From CAYMJV01 sp964390545 (GTDB lineage: Bacteria > Desulfobacterota > BSN033 > UBA1163), in assembly GCA_964390545.1 (NCBI GenBank), contig CAYMJV010000020.1, positions 1-39,207 on the forward strand: a stretch of DNA of 39,207 nt, written 5' to 3'. Position numbers and translations under genes: made by a program. This document shows positions 16,757 to 23,275 of this stretch, piece after piece (the first letter of the stretch is position 1; the number at the start of each line of letters is the position of its first letter). The notes under the pieces are model-generated. The model ran no database searches and was not told where the DNA came from. It was given only the letters and a program-made list of their open reading frames with translations.

Positions 16757-17461
16757 ATGGATTGGAAGCAGATTGCGAATGAACCGTGGATATGGATATG
16801 CGGGGCAATTTTGTCTGCCATTGCTCTCTACCAGTGCACTTACTTCATGCTCCGGGCCTTAAAGATCATGAAACGTTACGGTCTGCAGACGAAGGATATC
16901 ACCTCCATTATTCGAGGGGCGGTCATCACATCCTTCGGACCGGTCATGTCCGAGATCTTTGTTATGATCGCTCTGGTCGTGGCATTGAGTGCGGGCCTTG
17001 CCTGGCAGCGCGAAGGAGCTGCCGTGGGATCGGTCTTTACCGAACTGGTGCAGGCATCGAATGCGGCGGTCGGAGCTGGTCAGGAGTTCGGAGGTAAGAA
17101 CTTCGACATGAAAGGCTTCGCCAATGTTATCTTTGTGATGAATGTGTCGTGCGTTGGATGGCTCATTGCCGCAGGCTTTTTTACAAAGTATTTGGGTACA
17201 GCCCGTAATAAGATTGCAGGCGGTGATATCCATTGGCTCTCCATCCTTACGATCTGTGCGACCCTGGGTGTCTTCGGCTTCTGGGCCTCCAGCAGCTTGG
17301 TTAGAGGGGGCGGCATCACTGTGGCCGTCATTGCTGGTGGCATCTTGTCCATGTTTCTATTTCTGCTGGCTGACTGGATCAAGAAACCTGGACTGAAAGA
17401 GTGGGCCTTGGGTTTGGCGATGTTCGGGGGCATGATCATCGGCAAATTGTATGCCGGGTAA
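16757..17461 (+). CDS. DUF5058-like integral membrane protein
   Basis: A 234-residue protein with about six membrane segments (roughly residues 12-34, 52-84, 118-144, 155-175, 178-200, 207-230). The opening MDWKQIANEPWIWICGAIL and the block IIRGAVITSFGPVMSEIFVMIALV match what I recall of DUF5058, a family without known function seen mainly in Firmicutes; the family name is from memory and moderately sure. AAAGGAGG precedes the ATG. The next gene starts 13 bases after its stop and also encodes a membrane protein, then an M20 hydrolase follows after 21 bases, so this is likely one half of a transporter for the hydrolase's substrate. That role is inferred from context only. Confidence 0.65.
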   Translation: MDWKQIANEPWIWICGAILSAIALYQCTYFMLRALKIMKRYGLQTKDITSIIRGAVITSFGPVMSEIFVMIALVVALSAGLAWQREGAAVGSVFTELVQASNAAVGAGQEFGGKNFDMKGFANVIFVMNVSCVGWLIAAGFFTKYLGTARNKIAGGDIHWLSILTICATLGVFGFWASSSLVRGGGITVAVIAGGILSMFLFLLADWIKKPGLKEWALGLAMFGGMIIGKLYAG

Positions 17462-17474
17462 GGAGGGATGAGAG

Positions 17475-18167
17475 ATGATAGCACAGAAAAAATTTCAGGA
17501 GATCGATCCTCAGGTTTATCAGGAGGAATTTTCGAAACCTATACACAAAGTCGGTATGATTACATGTGGGTTAGCCATCATAGGAATGTTTCTTCCACCC
17601 ATATGGCTTTATCTCCAGTACGGTGTCTTTCCACCGATCTCGGCCATCATGGTGGGCATGGGACTGGCTCTTACCTATGCCGTTCCCTTCTTCATTATTG
17701 AACCGATCAGCTATTACCCTACCTTGGGAGACGCCGGGACCTATATGTCCTTTCTGGCTGGGAACATCTCGAACATGAGGCTTCCCTGTGCAGCCGTGGC
17801 CCAATCTGTGGCAGGAGTAGAAGAAGGCACGAAAGAGGGTGAGTTGATCGCCACGGTCGGGATTGCCATCTCCATCTGGCTGAGCATTATTGCTGTCTTC
17901 ATCGGTGCTGTAGCCACTGGTTTTTTTGTTAAATCCTTTCCCCCCTGGATTCAAGATGCCTTCAAGCGGTTCTTGCTTCCCGCCGTGTTTGGTGCAGTGT
18001 TCGGGCAGTTTGCACTTCGAGGGATGAAATATGCCCCGATTGCCCTGATCCTTGCACTCGTTCCGCTTCTTCTGAAGTGGAAAGCCTATGTTGTGATCCC
18101 GATTGCTGTTTTTGGAACGATTATTATTGGCCGGTTTATCTACCAGGCAACTAAGAAGAGTGCTTAG
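17475..18167 (+). CDS. uncharacterised membrane protein, partner of the DUF5058-like protein
   Basis: I do not recognise a named family. The 230 residues contain about six membrane segments (near 27-50, 55-78, 127-153, 165-184, 186-200, 203-223) and a cytosolic N terminus of about 25 residues. A polar loop between segments 2 and 3 carries the striking stretch EPISYYPTLGDAGTYMSFLAGNISNMRLPCA, which looks like a conserved substrate or subunit contact. GGAGGG precedes the ATG by 8 bases. The small size, equal length and tight spacing with the preceding protein suggest a heteromeric permease. It shows no ATP-binding or binding-protein partner, so a secondary carrier is more likely than an ABC system. 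Confidence 0.6.
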   Translation: MIAQKKFQEIDPQVYQEEFSKPIHKVGMITCGLAIIGMFLPPIWLYLQYGVFPPISAIMVGMGLALTYAVPFFIIEPISYYPTLGDAGTYMSFLAGNISNMRLPCAAVAQSVAGVEEGTKEGELIATVGIAISIWLSIIAVFIGAVATGFFVKSFPPWIQDAFKRFLLPAVFGAVFGQFALRGMKYAPIALILALVPLLLKWKAYVVIPIAVFGTIIIGRFIYQATKKSA

Positions 18168-18188
18168 AGAAGTTGGAGGATTATTTTT

Positions 18189-19361
18189 ATGGAAACCCAA
18201 ATGTTGCTCAGCTTTGTCAAAGAGACTGATTTGGTGAAATTCTGTCAGGAGATCATACGGATCAAGAGTGTGAACCCACCTGGAGATGAGCTACAAGCAG
18301 CAGAGTATGTGGCTTCAGTCTTAAGAAAGATTGGTTTAGAAGTAGAGGTGATCAAACATAGCCCCACCCGGGCCAGTGTGTTGGCTCGCTTGAAAAGCTC
18401 CCGTAAGAAGCCTGCCCTTCTCTACAATGGTCACCTAGACACGGTGCCCGTTGGCTCGGAGAAGTGGATCCACGACCCCTTCGAGGGTGCCTTATCAGAA
18501 GGCAAGATTTGGGGCCGTGGAACAGCAGATATGAAGGGAGGTCTGGTTGCTCTGATCGTTGCAGCAAAAGCACTGGCAGAGGCCCGGGTGCCTCTTCAAG
18601 GAGATCTCATCATCGCGGCAACAGCAGGCGAGGAGACGGACTCCCTTGGGGCTACTGCTTTGGCCGCGCGACCCGATCTCGGTCCTGTTCAAGCCGTGGT
18701 GATACCGGAGCCTAGCTACAATGATCTTTATGTAGCAGAGAAAGGGGCTTTTTGGTTGGAACTAACAACCCAGGGGAAAACAGCCCACGGTTCCATGCCG
18801 GAGATGGGTCGAAATGCCGTCATGATGATGGTGGCTCTTATCGCCGAACTGAGTAAGATGACCTTGACCTATAAGGAACACCCCCTATTAGGTGGTTTCT
18901 CTCAGAGCATCAATACCATTTCGGGTGGCGTAAAGACGAATGTGGTCCCGGATAACTGTGTGGTCACTGTGGATATGCGGACTGTCCCGGGTCAGGATCA
19001 TCGCGCCATCTTGAAACAGGTTGAAGATCTGATTGCCGATCTGAGCCGGCGCATTCCTGATTTTAAGGCTTCTGTCAAGGTAACGAATGATCGTGCTCCT
19101 GTAGAAACCTCTCCGAATGAGCCTGCCGTTCAGACCTTCGCTGACATTGTGGCTGAGGTGGCGGGTGAGAGGCCTGTCCCGAAAGGGGTTCGTTATTACA
19201 CGGATGCTGTTGCCTTCGTCCCGGTGCTCAAAGCTCCCATGATCATCTGTGGTCCTGGTGATGCGAAGTTGGCTCATCAACCGAATGAACATGTAGAGAT
19301 TTCGAAACTGGTCCAAGCGGCCAGAATCTACACGCTGGCTGCTGCCAGACTGTTGCAGTGA
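18189..19361 (+). CDS. M20-family metallohydrolase (ArgE/DapE/CPG2-like deacylase or peptidase)
   Basis: A 390-residue cytosolic zinc hydrolase that cleaves an amide or peptide bond. Metal and catalytic residues are in place: YNGHLDTVP (H82, D84), GRGTADMKGG (D114), AGEETDS (catalytic E148, E149), VIPEPSYNDLY, and the C-terminal LAHQPNEHVEI His. The dimerisation domain carries TQGKTAHGSMPEMGRNAV. GGAGGA lies nine bases before the ATG. It is the third gene of a set with two membrane proteins and is followed by a strong terminator. Substrates in this family include N-acyl amino acids, succinyl-diaminopimelate and dipeptides; which one applies here cannot be read off. Confidence 0.85.
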   Translation: METQMLLSFVKETDLVKFCQEIIRIKSVNPPGDELQAAEYVASVLRKIGLEVEVIKHSPTRASVLARLKSSRKKPALLYNGHLDTVPVGSEKWIHDPFEGALSEGKIWGRGTADMKGGLVALIVAAKALAEARVPLQGDLIIAATAGEETDSLGATALAARPDLGPVQAVVIPEPSYNDLYVAEKGAFWLELTTQGKTAHGSMPEMGRNAVMMMVALIAELSKMTLTYKEHPLLGGFSQSINTISGGVKTNVVPDNCVVTVDMRTVPGQDHRAILKQVEDLIADLSRRIPDFKASVKVTNDRAPVETSPNEPAVQTFADIVAEVAGERPVPKGVRYYTDAVAFVPVLKAPMIICGPGDAKLAHQPNEHVEISKLVQAARIYTLAAARLLQ

Positions 19362-19380
19362 ATCAAAAGAAGGTAGAGTT

Positions 19381-19422
19381 AAGGGCATGTTGGAACTATT
19401 AGAACATGCCCTTTTTCTTTTT
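19381..19422 (+). terminator. intrinsic terminator after the M20 gene
   Basis: AAGGGCATGTT (19381-19391) pairs with AACATGCCCTT (19402-19412), followed by a T-rich run. It ends the 16.7-19.4 kb transcript, leaving the second M20 gene in a separate unit. Confidence 0.85.
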
Positions 19423-19466
19423 TAAATTCTTATCAATTACTTAGAAAGTAGCTTTCAGATCCTGCC

Positions 19467-19501
19467 AACCCCCCCTTTTTTAAAGGGGGGCGAGGGGGGA
19501 T
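19467..19501. repeat. CCCCCC/GGGGGG inverted repeat
   Basis: AACCCCCCC, six T, AAA, GGGGGGCGAGGGGGG: a short GC-clamped hairpin without a following T-run. Together with the terminator and the composite repeat at 19554-19667 it accounts for most of the 322-base gap between the two M20 genes; I see no gene in the gap. Confidence 0.55.
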
Positions 19502-19553
19502 TATCAATTTTCATGGTTTGTAGGTAATAAAACTATTATCATATAAAATTACA

Positions 19554-19667
19554 TTGACCGGAACGTGCCCCGTCCCGCCCTAGCGGGATAGGCGGGGTCA
19601 AGGGGCACAATATAAAATGAGATTACTTTGCCGGGAAGCGCCGCCCTTGTGGGCGGGGAGCTTCAAA
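19554..19667. repeat. composite two-hairpin repeat, copy 2
   Basis: TTGACCGGAACGTGCCCC, nested GTCCCGCCCTAGCGGGA palindrome, closing GGGGCACAA, then GAAGCGCCGCCC / GGGCGGGGAGCTTC. It matches copy 1 at 14684-14861 almost base for base outside two inserts present there, including the closing GGGGAGCTTCAA, and lies 16 bases before the next start codon. Confidence 0.7.
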
Positions 19668-19683
19668 TTAGGAGCAGTTCGAA

Positions 19684-20889
19684 ATGAAAAAGTATGACGA
19701 CATTCTCAAGAAGACTGAGGGATTGAAACAGAAAATGATCGATCTTCGTCGTGACTTTCACCAATACCCCGAGCTTGGCCTCCAGGAGTTTAACACAGCC
19801 AGGAAGGTGGAGGGGGTTCTAAAGGCACTCGGTCTCGAGACAAGAATGTTTGTCAATGGAACAGGAGTTCGTGGATTTCTGAAAGGTTCCGAGCCGGGGG
19901 AGACCATTGCTCTGAGAGCAGATATGGACGCTCTGCCTATCCAGGAGGAGACGGATTTGCCCTATCAATCTCAAAACAAGGGGGTGATGCATGCCTGCGG
20001 TCACGATGCCCATATCGCTATGCTGCTCGGAGCAGCGACGATCCTTTCAGAAATGAGGAAAGAGTTGAAAGGGAATGTAGCCTTCATCTTCCAGCCTGCA
20101 GAGGAAATAGGAGCGGGAGCAAAGGCCATGGTCGAGGAGGGCGCTTTGGAAGGAGCGAATAGGATTTTCGGTTTACATGTTTATTCCATCCTTCCTTTTG
20201 GAACCCTCGGTTATCGACCCGGCCCACTCATGGCAGCAGGTGATTTCTTCGATGTCAAAATTACAGGGAAGGGAGGACACGGAGGTTTACCACATCTCAC
20301 CGTCGATCCGATTGTGATAGCGGCGAATGCCATCAGTACCTTACAAACGATTGTGAGCCGGGAAGTTGATCCCGTGGAGAGCGCCGTCATCAGCATTTGT
20401 AAAATGAACGGGGGCGAAGCCTACAATGTAATCCCTGAGACGGCGACTTTCGGAGGAACGATTCGTTCCCATAATCCGGAATTGAGGGAGGGTCTTCCCA
20501 GAAGGATTAAGGAGATTTTGGATGGATTGGTCTCGGGGATGCGAGGGAGTTACGAACTTAACCTGATGAGCAAATTCCCGGCAACAACCAACGACGAGGA
20601 GATGACGGCCTTTGTCGTAAAGGTGGCCAAGGAGATTTTGGGAGAGGATAAGCTTTCCCTCTTGAGACCTCTGATGGGCTCAGAGGACTTTTCTTTCTAT
20701 CTTCAGAAGGTTCCAGGCACCTTTGCCTTTCTGGGAGTCGAAAATAAAGATAAAGGGATTATCTATCCTCATCATCACCCTAAGTTTAATATTGATGAGG
20801 ACATCCTTCCACTAGGGACTGCTCTCCATGTTTCAGTAGCCATGGAGTACCTGAGGGAGCAACAGAGGGGAAGGACAAATTCTTCTTGA
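19684..20889 (+). CDS. M20D amidohydrolase (hippurate / N-acyl-amino-acid hydrolase-like)
   Basis: A 401-residue zinc- or manganese-dependent hydrolase of the group that releases amino acids from N-acyl or N-aroyl conjugates (hippuricase, IAA-amino-acid hydrolase, aminoacylase). Signature blocks: DFHQYPELGLQEFNTA, LRADMDALPIQEE, HACGHDAHIAML (C105, H107), FQPAEEIGAGA, GLHVYS, KGGHGGLPHLTVDP and the C-terminal HHHPKFNIDE. TAGGAG lies before the ATG. The stop codon overlaps the -35 box of the glycine riboswitch promoter, so the gene ends where glycine-controlled transcription begins. A glycine conjugate as substrate would fit this position, but the sequence does not prove it. Confidence 0.87.
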   Translation: MKKYDDILKKTEGLKQKMIDLRRDFHQYPELGLQEFNTARKVEGVLKALGLETRMFVNGTGVRGFLKGSEPGETIALRADMDALPIQEETDLPYQSQNKGVMHACGHDAHIAMLLGAATILSEMRKELKGNVAFIFQPAEEIGAGAKAMVEEGALEGANRIFGLHVYSILPFGTLGYRPGPLMAAGDFFDVKITGKGGHGGLPHLTVDPIVIAANAISTLQTIVSREVDPVESAVISICKMNGGEAYNVIPETATFGGTIRSHNPELREGLPRRIKEILDGLVSGMRGSYELNLMSKFPATTNDEEMTAFVVKVAKEILGEDKLSLLRPLMGSEDFSFYLQKVPGTFAFLGVENKDKGIIYPHHHPKFNIDEDILPLGTALHVSVAMEYLREQQRGRTNSS

Positions 20890-20914
20890 CATCGTTTCTT
20901 AATTGGGACAGAAT
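20886..20914 (+). promoter_or_regulatory. promoter of the glycine riboswitch transcript
   Basis: Perfect TTGACA (20886-20891), 17-base spacer, CAGAAT (20909-20914). The start point would be near 20921, exactly at the first base-paired element of the riboswitch. Confidence 0.7.
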
Positions 20915-20921
20915 TTTTGTT

Positions 20922-21122
20922 AGTTACAGGAGAGACCCCTAAGCAAGAAAGAGGGGCGCCGAAGGGGCAATTCCGGGATACCGGAAGAAACTCTCAGGCA
21001 AAAGGACTGTAACTCATTTAAATCCTGGAAAGATTTCGCCCTGAGCAAAGTCGAAGGGCGGGACACCGAAGGGGACAAATCCTGAATTTTTAAGGGATAA
21101 TCTCTCAGGTCAAAAGACAGGA
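20922..21122 (+). ncRNA. tandem glycine riboswitch
   Basis: Two glycine aptamers lie in a row. Aptamer 1 (20922-21014): P1 AGTTACAG / CTGTAACT, GGAGAGACC, GCGCCGAAGGGGCAA, CTCTCAGGCAAAAGGAC. Aptamer 2 (about 21023-21122): P1 TCCTG / CAGGA, hairpin CGCCCTGAGC...GAAGGGCG, GACACCGAAGGGGACAAA, ATCTCTCAGGTCAAAAGACAG. The linker is short, as is usual. The 3' strand of the second P1 overlaps the terminator stem, so glycine binding should prevent termination and turn expression on. Confidence 0.95.
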
Positions 21123-21161
21123 GGAAGGGCAATTGAGTTTGATTGTTCTTCCTCCTTTTTT
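21119..21161 (+). terminator. expression-platform terminator of the glycine riboswitch
   Basis: AGGAGGAAG (21119-21127) pairs with CTTCCTCCT (21148-21156), with an inner CAAT/ATTG pairing, followed by six T. Bases 21119-21122 are shared with the aptamer 2 P1 stem, which makes the two structures mutually exclusive. Confidence 0.85.
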
Positions 21162-21198
21162 ATTTGACAGAAACGCAATCATTGAATTCAAATATAAT

Positions 21199-21256
21199 GT
21201 AGGGTGCGTTCCCCGAACGCACTATTTAAAGGCGTGATCGGGGGATCACGCCCTAC
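21199..21256. repeat. inverted repeat with GTAGGG...CCCTAC ends
   Basis: GTAGGGTGCGTTCCCCGAACGCA followed by GGCGTGATCGGGGGATCACGCCCTAC: two hairpins with complementary outer ends. A related sequence (GGTGCGTTCGGGGAACGCACCCTAC) is at 27171-27195. It lies in the leader between riboswitch and the hydroxyacid dehydrogenase. Confidence 0.6.
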
Positions 21257-21310
21257 AGATTGTAATTATGATAAATGTGTTTGTATTAGTTAACATTGGG
21301 AAATAACAGT

Positions 21311-22288
21311 ATGAGGCCAAAGGTTTTGATCACCCGTAAGATCTTCGATGAAGCCATCGCCATTATCAAGAAGCATTTTGATATGGAGGATAATCAAAGA
21401 GATGTTGCTTTTTCTCCGGAAGAGTTGGTCAGAAGGCTTCGAGGCAAGACAGGTACGATCATCCTGCTCACGGATCGGATTGACGAGGTCGTCCTTTCCC
21501 AATGCCCAGACCTCAAGATTGTCTCTAATATAGCCGTTGGATACAACAACATTGATGTCCAAGCATGCACCCGTCACAAAGTTATGGTGACGAATACGCC
21601 AGGAGTTTTGGACGATACAACAGCCGATTTCACCATGACACTGCTGCTTGCAACAGCAAGGCGTCTTATTGAGGCAGACCAACATCTTCGTTCTTCCCAA
21701 TGGAACGGATGGAAATTGATGGAATTCCTGGGCTCCGATGTTCACCACAAAACCCTCGGCATCTGTGGCTTAGGTCGGATCGGACAGGGAGTTGCAAGGC
21801 GAGCCAAAGGGTTCGACATGCAGATATTGTACACCGATTTGGTTCGGGCTACCCAATCTGTCGAAAAGGAATTAGGAGCGAGTTTTGTAGATAAGAAGTC
21901 ATTGCTGGCTCAGTCAGATTTTGTAACACTTCATGTCCCGTTGGGACCTCAGACGACCCATTATATCTCGGCAGCTGAGTTGGCTCTCATGAAACCCACC
22001 GCAATTTTGATTAATGCCTCCCGAGGCCCGGTGGTTGACGAGAGGGCACTCGTTCAGGCTTTGAAGGAGGGAAAAATTGCTGGAGCCGGTCTGGATGTCT
22101 ATGAAAGGGAGCCCGAGGTGGAACCTGCTCTCCTTTTGATGAAGAATGTTATTTTGGCACCCCATATTGCAAGTGCTTCGCATGAAACACGACTTCGAAT
22201 GGCTATGATGGCAGCAGAAAATCTGATCGCCGGGCTCACTGGAAAACGGCCTCCGAACTTGGTGAACGAAGAGGTTCTGTCTTCATGA
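21311..22288 (+). CDS. D-2-hydroxyacid dehydrogenase (glyoxylate/hydroxypyruvate reductase type)
   Basis: A 325-residue NAD(P)-dependent enzyme reducing a 2-keto acid. VGYNNIDV, NTPGVLDDTTADFTMTLLLATARRL, the nucleotide-binding GLGRIGQGVARRAKGF, INASRGPVVDERAL (catalytic Arg), a catalytic Glu in YEREPEVEP and APHIASAS (catalytic His) are all present. The block GVLDDTTADF is most like GyaR-type glyoxylate reductases; phosphoglycerate dehydrogenase is a less likely alternative, as no C-terminal ACT domain exists. The ATG at 21311 is preferred over an upstream in-frame TTG (21296); the ribosome binding site is weak. It is the first gene behind the glycine riboswitch and overlaps the next gene by ATGA, so both should rise when glycine is abundant. 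Confidence 0.87.
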   Translation: MRPKVLITRKIFDEAIAIIKKHFDMEDNQRDVAFSPEELVRRLRGKTGTIILLTDRIDEVVLSQCPDLKIVSNIAVGYNNIDVQACTRHKVMVTNTPGVLDDTTADFTMTLLLATARRLIEADQHLRSSQWNGWKLMEFLGSDVHHKTLGICGLGRIGQGVARRAKGFDMQILYTDLVRATQSVEKELGASFVDKKSLLAQSDFVTLHVPLGPQTTHYISAAELALMKPTAILINASRGPVVDERALVQALKEGKIAGAGLDVYEREPEVEPALLLMKNVILAPHIASASHETRLRMAMMAAENLIAGLTGKRPPNLVNEEVLSS

Positions 22289-22728
22289 AGCCTAAGAAAA
22301 GAAAATCGAAAAAGGATGAGGTTGTTTTTTTCAAGATCGAAGAGTTAAAAGAACACGAAGAGATCAGGCCAGATTATCTCGAGGCATTGAAGAATGAGAT
22401 CCTGGCGGACGGCATTCTGAAAATGCCCATCTGCATCGATGAAAAGACTTGCATCATCCTGGATGGGCATCATCGACTGCAGGCGCTGAAAAGGTTAGGA
22501 TGTAAAAAGATCCCTTGCGTGCTGGTGGACTATCAATCGGAAAACATCAGTGTCATTCCCTGGAGGGAGGGAGAGACGATCACCAAAGAGACAATCATCG
22601 ATATGGCCTTGTCCGGCCGGAAAATGTCATCCAAGACTTCTAAACATATGATTATTTTGAATGGAGAGTGGACACATATCTCAGCTATCGAGATGATCAT
22701 AGATATTCCGTTAGAAAAATTAAAGTAA
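22285..22728 (+). CDS. SerK/SbnI-like small protein with ParB-type fold (putative free serine kinase)
   Basis: A 147-residue protein with a ParB/sulfiredoxin-like domain: FFKIEELKEHEEI, then GILKMPICI...IILDGHHRLQALKRLGCKKIPCVLVDY. Automated annotation would probably say ParB-like nuclease. From memory, the archaeal ADP-dependent free serine kinase SerK and the staphylococcal serine kinase SbnI share the order H-E near the N terminus, DG(H/V)HR, K(R/K)xP and a C-terminal block ending in PL..L; here the last block is KTSKHMIILNGEW...IPLEKL. Glu25 (in EHEE) aligns with the catalytic Glu30 of SerK as I recall it. The middle region of those ~240-residue enzymes is missing. It is coupled by ATGA to the preceding dehydrogenase under glycine control. 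Kinase activity is a hypothesis. Confidence 0.55.
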   Translation: MKPKKRKSKKDEVVFFKIEELKEHEEIRPDYLEALKNEILADGILKMPICIDEKTCIILDGHHRLQALKRLGCKKIPCVLVDYQSENISVIPWREGETITKETIIDMALSGRKMSSKTSKHMIILNGEWTHISAIEMIIDIPLEKLK

Positions 22729-22817
22729 GAAGATCGGAGATAGCGGATAGCATATAGCTAATAGCGTATTTTAAAATTGGAGATCTTTAATATAATATCT
22801 AGTTAAAATATTTGAAA

Positions 22818-22869
22818 TCCCCCTCACCTTTCCCCTCTCCCCTGAGGGGAGAGGGATGGGGTGAGGGGC
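22818..22869. repeat. CCCCTCACC...GGTGAGGGG palindrome upstream of gcvH
   Basis: CCCCTCACCTTTCCCCTCTCCCC / GGGGAGAGGGATGGGGTGAGGGG forms a long imperfect hairpin ending 16 bases before the gcvH start. Same family as 11600-11649, 26275-26312 and 28758-28805. A TATAAT (22791-22796) lies just before it but without a good -35, so an internal gcvH promoter is only possible. Confidence 0.65.
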
Positions 22870-22885
22870 GAGATTGGGGTGACGG

Positions 22886-23275
22886 ATGGATTTTCCAAAA
22901 GATTTGCTTTATTCCGAAAGCCACGAATGGTTAAGAGAAGAAGGAGGCCGAGCCACGATTGGCCTGACCGATTATGCCCAGAGCCAACTGAAAGACATCG
23001 TCTATGTTGACCTTCCTGAGATCGGATCGGAATTTAAGAAAGGGGAGAGCATGGGAGTGGTCGAGTCAGTAAAAACGGTGGCCGATGTCTTCTCTCCCAT
23101 CACCGGGAAGGTCGTGGAGACGAACCACACCCTAAAGAATTCGCCTCAATTCGTCAATGAAGATCCTTATGGAAAAGGATGGATTATCAAGATGGAGATG
23201 AAGAACAAGGGGGAACTAAAAGAACTTCTCTCATTCAAGGCCTACCAGGATTTTGTTCCAAAGGAAGAAGAGTAA
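22886..23275 (+). CDS. gcvH: glycine cleavage system H protein
   Basis: Lipoyl carrier that shuttles the aminomethyl group between P, T and L proteins. The 129 residues include SESHEWLREEGGRATIGLTDYAQ and the lipoylation site VESVKTVADVFSPITG with Lys63. Three genes for its lipoylation and reoxidation (lipB, lpdA, lipA) follow in the same direction. The gcvPA start codon follows its stop immediately (TAAATG). Confidence 0.96.
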   Translation: MDFPKDLLYSESHEWLREEGGRATIGLTDYAQSQLKDIVYVDLPEIGSEFKKGESMGVVESVKTVADVFSPITGKVVETNHTLKNSPQFVNEDPYGKGWIIKMEMKNKGELKELLSFKAYQDFVPKEEE

